Assembly (NCBI GenBank): GCA_902798385.1
Contig: CADBWK010000011.1
Coordinates: 1-59,497 of the forward strand
Length of the DNA: 59,497 bases
Source: an uncultured Bacteroidales bacterium
GTDB lineage: Bacteria; Bacteroidota; Bacteroidia; Bacteroidales; Paludibacteraceae
Direction: 5' to 3'
Positions 27,782-35,601 of this stretch are shown here, one piece after another. The first letter of the stretch is position 1; each line of letters opens with the position of its first letter. The position numbers and the translations under genes are program-made. The notes beneath the pieces were generated by a model, which saw only the letters and a list, made by a program, of their open reading frames with translations, was not told where the DNA came from and made no database searches.

Positions 27782-29086
27782 ATGTTTGATAATTTATCAG
27801 AGCGATTAGAACGAAGTTTTAAGATTTTGAAGGGTGAGGGTCGTATCACCGAGATCAATATCGCGGAGACCGTGAAGGATATCCGCAAAGCCTTGCTGGA
27901 GGCGGATGTTAACTACAAGACGGCCAAGCAGTTCACCGACCAAGTGAAGGAGAAAGCGCTTGGTCAGAACGTGATGACGAGTGTGCGTCCTGGTCAGTTG
28001 ATGGTTAAGATCACGCACGATGAGTTGGCGGCCTTAATGGGCGGTGAAGCGCAGGAGATTAACCTAAAAGGCAATCCGGCTGTTATCCTCATGGCAGGTT
28101 TGCAGGGTAGCGGTAAGACGACTTTCGCTTCCAAACTCGCCAATTATCTCCAAACGAAGAAGAACAAGAAAGTGATGCTCGTGGCCTGCGACGTCTACCG
28201 CCCTGCCGCTATCGAGCAGCTACGTGTACTCGGTGAGCAGATCAACGCGAAGGTCTATACAGGTGAGAACGAGTCGAATCCCGTAAAGAAAGCCCAAGAC
28301 GCGATCGCGGAAGCGAAGAAATACGGTTATGATGTCGTGATTGTCGATACCGCCGGTCGTTTGGCCGTCGATGAGCAGATGATGCAGGAGATAGCGGCGA
28401 TCAAACATGCTATCGAACCGAGCGAGACCTTGTTCGTTGTCGATGCCATGACCGGTCAGGATGCTGTGAACACCGCCAAGGAGTTCAATGACCGTCTGGA
28501 TTTTGATGGTGTGGTACTGACGAAGCTCGACGGTGACGCCCGCGGCGGTGCAGCGCTCTCGATACGTTCGGTAGTCAACAAACCGATCAAGTTCATCGGT
28601 ACGGGTGAGAAGATGGAAGCACTCGATGTGTTCCATCCAGCGCGTATGGCGGATCGTATCCTTGGTATGGGTGACGTGGTGAGCCTCGTTGAGCGCGCAC
28701 AGGAGCAGTATGATGAAGAGGAGGCACGCCGGATCTCGAAGAAGATCGCCAAGAACCAATTCGATTTCAATGACTTCCTCGGCCAGCTCAACCAGATCAA
28801 GAAAATGGGTTCGATGAAGGAACTCATGGGTATGATCCCGGGTATGGACAAAGCGTTGAAGGGCGTGGAGGTGAGCGATGATGCGTTCAAACCTATCGAG
28901 GCGATGATCAACTCGATGACACCGCAAGAGCGCGCTAACCCGGCGCTGCTGAACGGTAGTCGTAAGGCACGCATCGCGAAGGGTGCCGGTGTCGATATCG
29001 TGGCGCTCAACCGATTCCTCAAGCAGTTCGAGCAGACCTCGAAGATGATGCGCAAAGTGCAGCAGATGAGCGGTAAAAGACGTTAA
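27782..29086 (+). CDS. ffh: Signal recognition particle protein Ffh (SRP54)
   Basis: GTPase that binds signal peptides and SRP RNA and brings ribosomes to the membrane. The 434 residues comprise an N domain, a G domain with GLQGSGKTTFASKLA near 105-120, VDTAGRLAVDEQMM and TKLDGDARGGAALS, and a methionine-rich M domain ending MMRKVQQMSGKRR. Standard size. The next gene starts inside its stop codon (TAATG), so several genes here probably share the promoter at 27726. Confidence 0.98.
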   Translation: MFDNLSERLERSFKILKGEGRITEINIAETVKDIRKALLEADVNYKTAKQFTDQVKEKALGQNVMTSVRPGQLMVKITHDELAALMGGEAQEINLKGNPAVILMAGLQGSGKTTFASKLANYLQTKKNKKVMLVACDVYRPAAIEQLRVLGEQINAKVYTGENESNPVKKAQDAIAEAKKYGYDVVIVDTAGRLAVDEQMMQEIAAIKHAIEPSETLFVVDAMTGQDAVNTAKEFNDRLDFDGVVLTKLDGDARGGAALSIRSVVNKPIKFIGTGEKMEALDVFHPARMADRILGMGDVVSLVERAQEQYDEEEARRISKKIAKNQFDFNDFLGQLNQIKKMGSMKELMGMIPGMDKALKGVEVSDDAFKPIEAMINSMTPQERANPALLNGSRKARIAKGAGVDIVALNRFLKQFEQTSKMMRKVQQMSGKRR

Positions 29087-29601
29087 TGAGCGAAGAAAAA
29101 TCATATCAGCCGGGATGGGGAGAGAAGAAGCATCATCACCACCATCACCATGTGGGACCCAACGAGAAAAACCGGGGTCTCGGCGGGGCGCTACGCATGA
29201 AAGACAAGCAGGCGTATTACGGGCTGATGTGTGTGATCGTCGTGGTGCTGTGTTTTGGCGCGTACAAACTGATCCGGATGTTCGCGCATGAGTTGCGCGC
29301 CATGCCCAACGATGACCCGACGACGGAAATGACGGTAGATGAGTTGCGTATCCATAAGGTGGCGGAACAAGATGCTGTCCTCATGGGAGACAGCCTCGCA
29401 GAGGAATACAATGTCGATTCGCTCAAGCATACCGTGCAGATAGAAACCCGACCGGTTTATCGTCCTCCCAAGCGCGAAGACAAGTGGTACATAACGCAAT
29501 CGGAATGGAAGAAAATCTGGAGGAGTTATAAGACCTGGCGGTGGGAGAAGAAAAGGGATAAAGAGTTGAAAGAGGAAAGTGGAAAGTCGAAAGAACAATG
29601 A
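29086..29601 (+). CDS. Single-pass membrane protein with a natural seven-histidine run
   Basis: A 171-residue protein of unknown function. Residues 16-22 are seven consecutive histidines, which could bind metal. One membrane helix follows (about 46-63, YGLMCVIVVVLCFGAYKLI), then a periplasmic or cytoplasmic charged tail with WYITQSEWKKIWRSYKTWRWEKKRDKE. The final residues (EESGKSKEQ) come from a 7-bp repeat array. It overlaps ffh by one base and folD by four, so it is co-transcribed with housekeeping genes. No family recognised. Confidence 0.7.
   Translation: MSEEKSYQPGWGEKKHHHHHHHVGPNEKNRGLGGALRMKDKQAYYGLMCVIVVVLCFGAYKLIRMFAHELRAMPNDDPTTEMTVDELRIHKVAEQDAVLMGDSLAEEYNVDSLKHTVQIETRPVYRPPKREDKWYITQSEWKKIWRSYKTWRWEKKRDKELKEESGKSKEQ
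29574..29594 (+). repeat. Heptamer array at the 3' end of the His-rich gene (3 units)
   Basis: GGAAAGT, GGAAAGT, CGAAAGA in tandem, just before the ATGA overlap with folD. Confidence 0.65.
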
Positions 29602-30482
29602 TATTAGACGGTAAGAAAATAGCCGCGGAGATACGTGGCGAATTGCGCGCGCAGATAGAGGCGCTCCAAGCCGCAGGCAAGCGAGTGCCTAAGTTGGCCA
29701 TCGTTATCGTGGGGGAGAACCCGGCGAGCGTGACGTATGTGAACAATAAGATGAAGGCCTGTGCGGAAGTGGGCATCGAGGCGGTGAAGATCGCTTATCC
29801 GGTGGAGATTACCGAGCAGACGCTGCTTTCCGAAGTGCACAAACTCAATAATGACCCGTCCATTGACGGATTCATCGTCCAACTACCTTTACCTGATCAT
29901 ATCTGCGAGACCACTATTATGTGTGCGATCGACCGTCGCAAAGATGTGGATGGTCTGACGCCGGAGAATGTAGGTCGGACGGTACAAGGGCTGCCTTCGA
30001 TCATCAGTGCCACGCCGCGGGGGATCCGCGAACTGCTGGCGCGCTATCAGATCGCTACGGAAGGCAAGCATGTGGTGGTGATCGGTCGCTCGAATATAGT
30101 GGGCAAGCCGATGGCGATCCTGCTCATGCAACGTCCGTACCTGAGCCTGCCGGGCATGAGTGCCGCTTCGCTCGGAGACGCTACCGTCACGATCTGCCAT
30201 TCCAAGACCCGCGACTTGACTGCTATCTGCCGTACTGCCGATATCATCATCGTAGCCGCAGGCAGTCCAGGACTGCTGACAGCCGAGATGGTCAAAGAAG
30301 GCGCAACAGTCATCGATGTGGGCATCAACCGCGTGAACGGTAAACTCGTCGGTGACGTGGATTTCGAGCACGTTGCTCCGAAAGCTGCTTATATCTCCCC
30401 TGTACCCGGAGGCGTAGGTCCGATGACGATCGTTTCTTTATTACAAAACACATTGCAAGCTTATCATGAACATACTCGATAA
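29598..30482 (+). CDS. folD: Bifunctional methylenetetrahydrofolate dehydrogenase / methenyltetrahydrofolate cyclohydrolase
   Basis: Interconverts one-carbon folates using NADP. The 294 residues contain SVTYVNNKMKACAEVGI (catalytic lysine K in the NNKMKAC segment), QLPLPDHICETTIMCAIDRRKDVDGL, the VIGRSNIVGKPMA nucleotide-binding loop, and the C-terminal YISPVPGGVGPMTIV. It starts within the upstream stop and its last 17 bases overlap prfA. Confidence 0.97.
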   Translation: MILDGKKIAAEIRGELRAQIEALQAAGKRVPKLAIVIVGENPASVTYVNNKMKACAEVGIEAVKIAYPVEITEQTLLSEVHKLNNDPSIDGFIVQLPLPDHICETTIMCAIDRRKDVDGLTPENVGRTVQGLPSIISATPRGIRELLARYQIATEGKHVVVIGRSNIVGKPMAILLMQRPYLSLPGMSAASLGDATVTICHSKTRDLTAICRTADIIIVAAGSPGLLTAEMVKEGATVIDVGINRVNGKLVGDVDFEHVAPKAAYISPVPGGVGPMTIVSLLQNTLQAYHEHTR

Positions 30483-31533
30483 GATAGACGGATTAGAGGC
30501 GAAGTTCCATGAGGTGAGTCTGCTGATCACCGACCCGGCCGTCATCGCCGATCAGGCACGGTATGTGCGGCTAAACCGCGAGTACCACGATCTTGAGCGC
30601 GTACTCGGCGTGGCGCGCAGGTACCGCCAAGCCCTCGATGATCTCAAAGAAGCCAAAGAGATCAACTACAAAGAGGCGATCGACGAACTCGAACCGCAGA
30701 TTCCCAAGTTAGAAGAGGAACTCAAACTGCAGCTGCTACCCCAAGACCCTGAAGACGGCAAGAATGTCGTCATGGAGATCCGTGGCGGTACGGGCGGTGA
30801 CGAAGCGGCTATCTTCGCCGGAGATCTCTTCCGGATGTACACCAAGTATTTCGAACTCAAGGGCTTCAAATATAGTATCTCCTCTTTCAACGAAGGTGCG
30901 GCCGGCGGTTACAAGGAGATCATCTTCAATGTGACCGGTCAGAACGTGTATGGTACGCTCAAATATGAGAGTGGAGTGCATCGTGTACAGCGTGTTCCGG
31001 TGACAGAGACCCAGGGACGTGTACATACCTCCGCAGCCACCGTGGCCGTACTGCCTGAGGCGGATGAGTTCGAGGTACATATCAACGAAGGCGAGATCAA
31101 ATGGGAGACCTTCCGTTCGGGTGGAGCCGGTGGACAGAACGTCAACAAAGTGGAGTCCGGTGTGCGGTTGCGTTATAACTGGAAGAACCCCAACACGGGG
31201 GAGATACAGGAGATCCTGATTGAGTGCACCGAAACACGTGACCAACCGAAGAACAAAGAACGCGCGCTCTCGCGCCTGCGCACGCAGATATATGATAAGG
31301 AGCATCAGAAATATATCGATGACATCGCCGCACGTCGTAAGACCATGGTGTCCACCGGTGATCGCTCCGCGAAGATACGTACCTATAACTATCCGCAGGG
31401 TCGTATCACCGATCATCGTATTGGTTATACGGTCTATAACCTCGCCGCCTTCATGGACGGCGACATCCAAGGCGTGATTGATGCCCTCCAAGTAGCCGAA
31501 AACGCAGAACGACTTAAAGAATCGGAATTATAA
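30466..31533 (+). CDS. prfA: Peptide chain release factor 1
   Basis: Recognises UAA and UAG and triggers peptide release. The 355 residues include RVPVTETQGRVHTSAATVAVLPE (codon-recognition region), the catalytic GGQ in RSGGAGGQNVNKVESGVRL near 220-238, and the C-terminal YNYPQGRITDHRIGYTVYNL. No frameshift, as expected for RF1. It overlaps folD by 17 bases and rsmE by one (TAATG). Confidence 0.97.
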   Translation: MNILDKIDGLEAKFHEVSLLITDPAVIADQARYVRLNREYHDLERVLGVARRYRQALDDLKEAKEINYKEAIDELEPQIPKLEEELKLQLLPQDPEDGKNVVMEIRGGTGGDEAAIFAGDLFRMYTKYFELKGFKYSISSFNEGAAGGYKEIIFNVTGQNVYGTLKYESGVHRVQRVPVTETQGRVHTSAATVAVLPEADEFEVHINEGEIKWETFRSGGAGGQNVNKVESGVRLRYNWKNPNTGEIQEILIECTETRDQPKNKERALSRLRTQIYDKEHQKYIDDIAARRKTMVSTGDRSAKIRTYNYPQGRITDHRIGYTVYNLAAFMDGDIQGVIDALQVAENAERLKESEL

Positions 31534-32237
31534 TGTATTTATTTTACGCCCCGGACATAGCGACCACACCCGTTCTCCCCGAAGAGGAGAGCAATCATTG
31601 TGTGCAGGTGCTGCGCCGTACTGCCGGCGATGCGATATGCGTCACGGACGGACAAGGGCAACTCTATCATGGCGTGATCACCAATCCGCATCGCAAGCAT
31701 TGTGAACTGCGTATCGAGCGTATCGAGACCCCCGAGGCATTGCACGCGGGATGGGTTCATGTGGTGCTGGCGCCGACCAAGAACATCGACCGTACCGAGT
31801 GGGCGATTGAGAAATGTGTGGAAATGGGGGCAGATGAGATCACGCTGCTGCTCTGCGACCATTCGGAGCGTAAGACGGTCAATATGGACCGACTGCAGAA
31901 GATCGTGATCTCCGCCGCCAAACAGAGTCTCAAAGCGCGCTTCCCGATCCTGCATCCGCTAACGAAGATGACGGACTTGTCCCTCGACGGCGATACGTTC
32001 ATCGCGCATTGTATAGAGGGCTACAAAGCTACGGATGACAAACGCGCACTCAAGGATAAGATCGTTCGCGGGCATAAGACGACCGTGTTGATCGGACCCG
32101 AAGGAGATTTCTCGCCTCAAGAGGTGGGGTGGGCGTTACAGCACGGTTGGCAACCCGTCAGTCTGGGTGCGGCACGTCTGCGTACGGAGACAGCAGCGAT
32201 CGTGGCGTGTCATACCGCCGTGTTAATGAATGAATGA
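31533..32237 (+). CDS. rsmE: 16S rRNA (uracil-1498-N3)-methyltransferase
   Basis: SPOUT-class methyltransferase modifying U1498 of 16S rRNA. The 234 residues have an N-terminal PUA-like domain, then VLAPTKNIDRTEWAIEKCVEMGADEITLL, AAKQSLKARFPILHPL, and the knot motif VLIGPEGDFSPQEV with SLGAARLRTETAAIVA. Its last codons lie in a 4-bp repeat (AATG x5), which supplies the TGA stop. Confidence 0.95.
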   Translation: MYLFYAPDIATTPVLPEEESNHCVQVLRRTAGDAICVTDGQGQLYHGVITNPHRKHCELRIERIETPEALHAGWVHVVLAPTKNIDRTEWAIEKCVEMGADEITLLLCDHSERKTVNMDRLQKIVISAAKQSLKARFPILHPLTKMTDLSLDGDTFIAHCIEGYKATDDKRALKDKIVRGHKTTVLIGPEGDFSPQEVGWALQHGWQPVSLGAARLRTETAAIVACHTAVLMNE

Positions 32238-32244
32238 ATGAATG
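32225..32244 (+). repeat. Tetranucleotide repeat AATG x5 at the rsmE/PAP2 junction
   Basis: Five perfect AATG units hold the last codons and stop of rsmE (TGA at 32235-32237) and the start codon of the next gene (ATG at 32242). Because the tract contains TGA in every frame and ATG in every unit, copy-number changes would keep both a stop and a start. Confidence 0.85.
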
Positions 32245-32817
32245 AGTTGGGATTTTGACATAATACTTTGGATCAATGGCCATTATACGGAATGGCTGGA
32301 TCAGGTGATGTGGGTCATCAGCCGCGCGAACACCTGGATCCCGTTGTACGTCCTACTTGTGGGCCTGATCGTCTATCGCTATCGGAACTGGAAATATGTG
32401 CTCTTCATCCTCATCGGCTTCGGTATAGCCGTCGGACTGAGCGATTATACCTGCAGCGGCATCCTGAAACCGCTTGTCTGCAGGCTGCGGCCGACGCATG
32501 AACCAGCACTCGAAGGCATGCTCCATATAGTGAACGGTTATACCGGCGGTTTATACGGTTTCTGCAGTTCCCACGCGGCGAACACGATGGCTGTGGGACT
32601 GCTCTTCAGCCTGCTGTATCGCAACAAAATAGCCACCGCAGGCTTGATGACCTGGGTGGCACTCAATTGCTATAGTCGCATGTATCTCGGGGTGCATTAC
32701 CCTACAGATATCATTTGTGGTCTGGCGATTGGATCGCTCTGGGCGGTCCTTGTTTGGCTGGCATTAACACGTTGGCTCCACGTGGACGACGCGGTTGCTC
32801 AGCGGGGTGGTTCATAA
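32242..32817 (+). CDS. PAP2 superfamily membrane phosphatase
   Basis: A 191-residue integral membrane protein with the acid-phosphatase triad: KPLVCRLRPTHEP (motif 1, near 80), CSSHAANTM (motif 2, near 112) and SRMYLGVHYPTDIICG (motif 3, near 148). Such enzymes dephosphorylate undecaprenyl pyrophosphate or phosphatidate; the substrate cannot be told here. The 3' end overlaps a convergent gene by 107 bases. Confidence 0.9.
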   Translation: MSWDFDIILWINGHYTEWLDQVMWVISRANTWIPLYVLLVGLIVYRYRNWKYVLFILIGFGIAVGLSDYTCSGILKPLVCRLRPTHEPALEGMLHIVNGYTGGLYGFCSSHAANTMAVGLLFSLLYRNKIATAGLMTWVALNCYSRMYLGVHYPTDIICGLAIGSLWAVLVWLALTRWLHVDDAVAQRGGS

Positions 32818-33115
32818 ATTGCTCGAACTCCTCCGGCGTCAACAGATGCTTGAGTTCCTCGTAGATAGCCTGCATGCGCTGCATGTTCTCTGCACGCGTC
32901 AGACCCTTCTGCCGAACCAACGCATACTTGAGGTGCATCCGATAAATCGTATCAAAACGAACGGAGTCCCGGATACCTAACTCGCGAACCAGACGCATGG
33001 TCTGCTGCAGAGCCTCCTCTTCAGGAGTACGTTGAGGACGATTCATAACCGGCTCTTGAGCCCATAAACTGCCCGCAAAAAGGGCAACACAAAGAAAAGA
33101 GATAAGTTGTTTCAT
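32711..33115 (-). CDS. Small exported protein of unknown function
   Basis: A 134-residue protein from ATG 33115, with a signal peptide ending SLWAQ (residue 20) and a helical, charged body (EEALQQTMRLVRELGIRDSVRFDTIYRMHLKYALVRQKGLTRAENMQRMQ), similar in style to Spy/periplasmic heavy-metal-sensor-like or DUF4890-type helical proteins of Bacteroidetes. The start at 33142 would place a non-signal extension in front and touch the next gene. Its last 35 codons lie antisense to the PAP2 gene. Confidence 0.65.
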   Translation of the reverse strand: MKQLISFLCVALFAGSLWAQEPVMNRPQRTPEEEALQQTMRLVRELGIRDSVRFDTIYRMHLKYALVRQKGLTRAENMQRMQAIYEELKHLLTPEEFEQFMNHPAEQPRRPRGANVLMPAKQGPPRAIQSPDHK

Positions 33116-33140
33116 AACTAAAAAATATACCACAAAAATC

Positions 33141-34373
33141 ATGCCGAAGATACCGGAAATAGCGTTGGCAACAAAACTTTATTTCTCCCAAAAGGGAGAA
33201 TCGCGTCATGCGCGGCCTGCTATTCGGGTGGCGTTAGCCGGTATGATTGTTGGCGTGATGGTGATGATCCTGACTATCTGTGTCGTAGTGGGATTTAAGC
33301 AGACGGTGACGGATAAAGTGGCGGGCTTCGGTGCGCATATTCAGTTGGTTTCGTTTGATAACAACAACACCTATGACCTGCAGCCTATCGAGGTCTCGGA
33401 CTCGTTGATCCGGCGTCTGAGCACCTATCCCAACGTGCGGGCTGCCGTGCCGTTCATCACCAAACCCGGCATGCTCAAGACCGATTCGGCTTTTCACGGC
33501 ATCGTGCTCAAAGGGACGGATTACTGGGATTTTTTTGCGCAGAACCTGATAGAAGGCGCGTTGCCCGAAGCCCCTCAAGAAGTGCTCGTCTCTCAAGCGG
33601 TATCCCACCAACTGCACCTGCAAACGGGTGATGCGGTGAATACCTATTTCGTGGATGAGAGCGATGTGCGGGCACGGCGATTGAAGATAGTCGGTATCTA
33701 TGATACCGGGTATGGTCAGTTTGATGACCTGTTTGTCGTTGCTCCGCTCGAGACAGCACGCAGACTGCAAGGCTGGGAAGCGAACACCTATTCCGGCGTG
33801 GAGATCCTCGTAGAGGATATCAAAGCCTTGGACGAGACGGCAGATGCGATCTATTTTGCGACGGTCAATCATCTGGACGAAGACGGCTATCATGTGTATT
33901 ATGTGCAGACGCTGCGCGAGCAAAACCCTGCTGTCTTTGCATGGCTCGATTTGCTCGATATGAACGTTATTGTGATCATCGTGCTGATGCTGTTAGTAGC
34001 CGGATTCAATATAGTCAGCGGACTGATCATTCTGATCTTGGACGGTATCCAACTCATCGGTACACTCAAGGCACTCGGCGCCGACAACCGTTTCGTACAA
34101 CGTATCTTCCTCACGCAGGCGGCACTCCTGATCGGTAAGGGTATGCTGTGGGGCAATATACTCGGTTTGGGCTTGGCAGCGCTGCAGTATTTCGGTCATT
34201 GGATTCCGCTGGAAGCCGCCACCTATTATGTGAGCTATGTCCCGATCGCTTTTGACTGGTTCTGGATCATCACGCTCAATATCCTGACGATCGTGGTATC
34301 GCTGCTGATTTTATTGTTGCCGTCGATGATCGTTGCCAAGATCAGCCCGGCGAAGGTAATGCATTTTGAATGA
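33141..34373 (+). CDS. FtsX-type ABC transporter permease (LolC/E-like)
   Basis: A 410-residue inner-membrane permease of the MacB/LolC class. There is one membrane helix near 30-52 (VALAGMIVGVMVMILTICVVVGF), a large periplasmic domain, and three C-terminal helices forming the FtsX domain (VIVIIVLMLLVAGFNIVSGLIILILDG, IGTLKALGADNRFVQRIF). LolC/E members extract lipoproteins for the outer membrane; the ATPase is not next door. It overlaps the GSCFA gene by 4 bases. Confidence 0.9.
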   Translation: MPKIPEIALATKLYFSQKGESRHARPAIRVALAGMIVGVMVMILTICVVVGFKQTVTDKVAGFGAHIQLVSFDNNNTYDLQPIEVSDSLIRRLSTYPNVRAAVPFITKPGMLKTDSAFHGIVLKGTDYWDFFAQNLIEGALPEAPQEVLVSQAVSHQLHLQTGDAVNTYFVDESDVRARRLKIVGIYDTGYGQFDDLFVVAPLETARRLQGWEANTYSGVEILVEDIKALDETADAIYFATVNHLDEDGYHVYYVQTLREQNPAVFAWLDLLDMNVIVIIVLMLLVAGFNIVSGLIILILDGIQLIGTLKALGADNRFVQRIFLTQAALLIGKGMLWGNILGLGLAALQYFGHWIPLEAATYYVSYVPIAFDWFWIITLNILTIVVSLLILLLPSMIVAKISPAKVMHFE

Positions 34374-35221
34374 TGAAACTGCAAACAATCGTGGACATAC
34401 CGGCTTCGCCGTGGAAGATAGGCTATGAGGATCGAATCCTCCTATTGGGTTCGTGTTTCTCGGATGAGATCGGCGAGCAGATGAAGCAGCGTTACCTGAA
34501 CGTAACCTGCAATCCTTTCGGTACGCTCTATAACCCGCTCTCTATCGCGAGTGCGATAAATCTCCAATTACCAATATCCAATGACCAATTGCCGCTCGTA
34601 GAATACGACGGGATGTGGCACTCAATGGCGCATCATGGCTCCTTCTCTCGGGCTACCAAAGAGGAAACCTATGGCGCTGTAAAAGCCTCTGTTGAGACCA
34701 TGCAGAAATCTCTCCGAGAGGCAACGGTGGTCATCGTGACTTTCGGTACGGCATGGGTGTATGAGATGGATGGTGCAATCGTCGGAAACTGCCATAAACT
34801 GCCGGAGAAAAATTTCACGAGGCGACGTCTGACGGTCGATGAGATCGTGGCGGCATGGAAGCCTATCCTCGAGCGTTATCCCGATAAGCACTGGCTCTTT
34901 ACGGTCTCGCCTATACGGCATATCAAAGACGGCTTGCATGAGAACCAACTGTCGAAAGCAACGCTCATACAGGCCGTAGAAGTTATCAGTAATCAGTATT
35001 CAGTTGCCAGTTATTTCCCCTCGTACGAGATCATGCTGGATGAACTGCGCGACTACCGTTTCTATGCGGACGATCTGGTGCATCCCTCCTCCTTGGCGGT
35101 TCAGTATATATGGGAGCGATTCACGGATACGTTCTGCACGAATCAGACCAAGAACGAACTCATCCTTCGGCATAAACAATGGAAGCAAGCACAACATGTG
35201 CCGTTGCATGACAGAACATAA
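34370..35221 (+). CDS. GSCFA domain-containing protein
   Basis: A 283-residue member of the GSCFA family, an SGNH-hydrolase-like group common in Bacteroidetes. The naming motif reads LLLGSCFSDEIGEQM (about 24-38), followed by NPFGTLYNPLSI, VIVTFGTAWVYE and FTVSPIRHIKDG, with YRFYADDLVHPSSLAVQYIWE near the C-terminus. Substrate unknown. Two 7-bp repeat arrays lie in frame: LQLPISNDQLPLVEY near residue 67 and EVISNQYSVASYF near 204. Confidence 0.92.
   Translation: MMKLQTIVDIPASPWKIGYEDRILLLGSCFSDEIGEQMKQRYLNVTCNPFGTLYNPLSIASAINLQLPISNDQLPLVEYDGMWHSMAHHGSFSRATKEETYGAVKASVETMQKSLREATVVIVTFGTAWVYEMDGAIVGNCHKLPEKNFTRRRLTVDEIVAAWKPILERYPDKHWLFTVSPIRHIKDGLHENQLSKATLIQAVEVISNQYSVASYFPSYEIMLDELRDYRFYADDLVHPSSLAVQYIWERFTDTFCTNQTKNELILRHKQWKQAQHVPLHDRT
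34565..34592 (+). repeat. Heptamer array 1 inside the GSCFA gene (4 units)
   Basis: CAATTAC, CAATATC, CAATGAC, CAATTGC, translated as QLPISNDQL. Confidence 0.85.
34981..35015 (+). repeat. Heptamer array 2 inside the GSCFA gene (5 units)
   Basis: AGTTATC, AGTAATC, AGTATTC, AGTTGCC, AGTTATT in exact 7-bp register, translated as VISNQYSVASY. Confidence 0.85.
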
Positions 35222-35244
35222 AATCAAAAAAAATGCGCAAAAAC

Positions 35245-35275
35245 TTGCATATATGCAATTTTTGTTGTATCTTTG
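35245..35275 (+). promoter_or_regulatory. Promoter of hpf and the pectinesterases
   Basis: The -33 region is a perfect palindrome TTGCATATATGCAA (35245-35258) and the -7 box is TATCTTTG (35268-35275); TTG to TA is 23 bases. Confidence 0.75.
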
Positions 35276-35321
35276 CAGCAGATTTGAAAAAATATCTTTT
35301 AACCAATAAAAATACAGTACT

Positions 35322-35597
35322 ATGAATTTGACAATTAATGCCGTAAACTTCGAAATGGCGGAGAAACTCGAGCAGTTTATTGAGAAGAAAATGAATCGTT
35401 TTGAGCGTCACTTGAACGCAGATGACAAAGTGGAGATCCGTATGTCGGTTATCAAGCCGCAGACGAATGCCAACAAAGAGGTGAAAGTTCGTATCGCAGG
35501 TCTGTTTGCCGAGAAAACAGCAGACACCTTCGAGGAAGGTCTTGACGCATGTCTGAGCGCGTTGGAAGGACAGCTCGAGAAACGCAAGAACGCATAA
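35322..35597 (+). CDS. hpf: Ribosome hibernation-promoting factor, short form (HPF/RaiA family)
   Basis: A 91-residue single-domain protein of the YfiA/HPF family, which binds the 30S decoding region and stops translation in stationary phase. The beta-alpha-beta pattern (NLTINAVNFEMAEKLEQFIEKKMNRFERHL, VEIRMSVIKPQTNANKEVKVRIAG, FEEGLDACLSALEGQLEK) is typical. The C-terminal dimerisation domain of long HPF is absent. The first pectinesterase gene starts four bases after the stop. Confidence 0.9.
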   Translation: MNLTINAVNFEMAEKLEQFIEKKMNRFERHLNADDKVEIRMSVIKPQTNANKEVKVRIAGLFAEKTADTFEEGLDACLSALEGQLEKRKNA

Positions 35598-35601
35598 ACG
35601 A

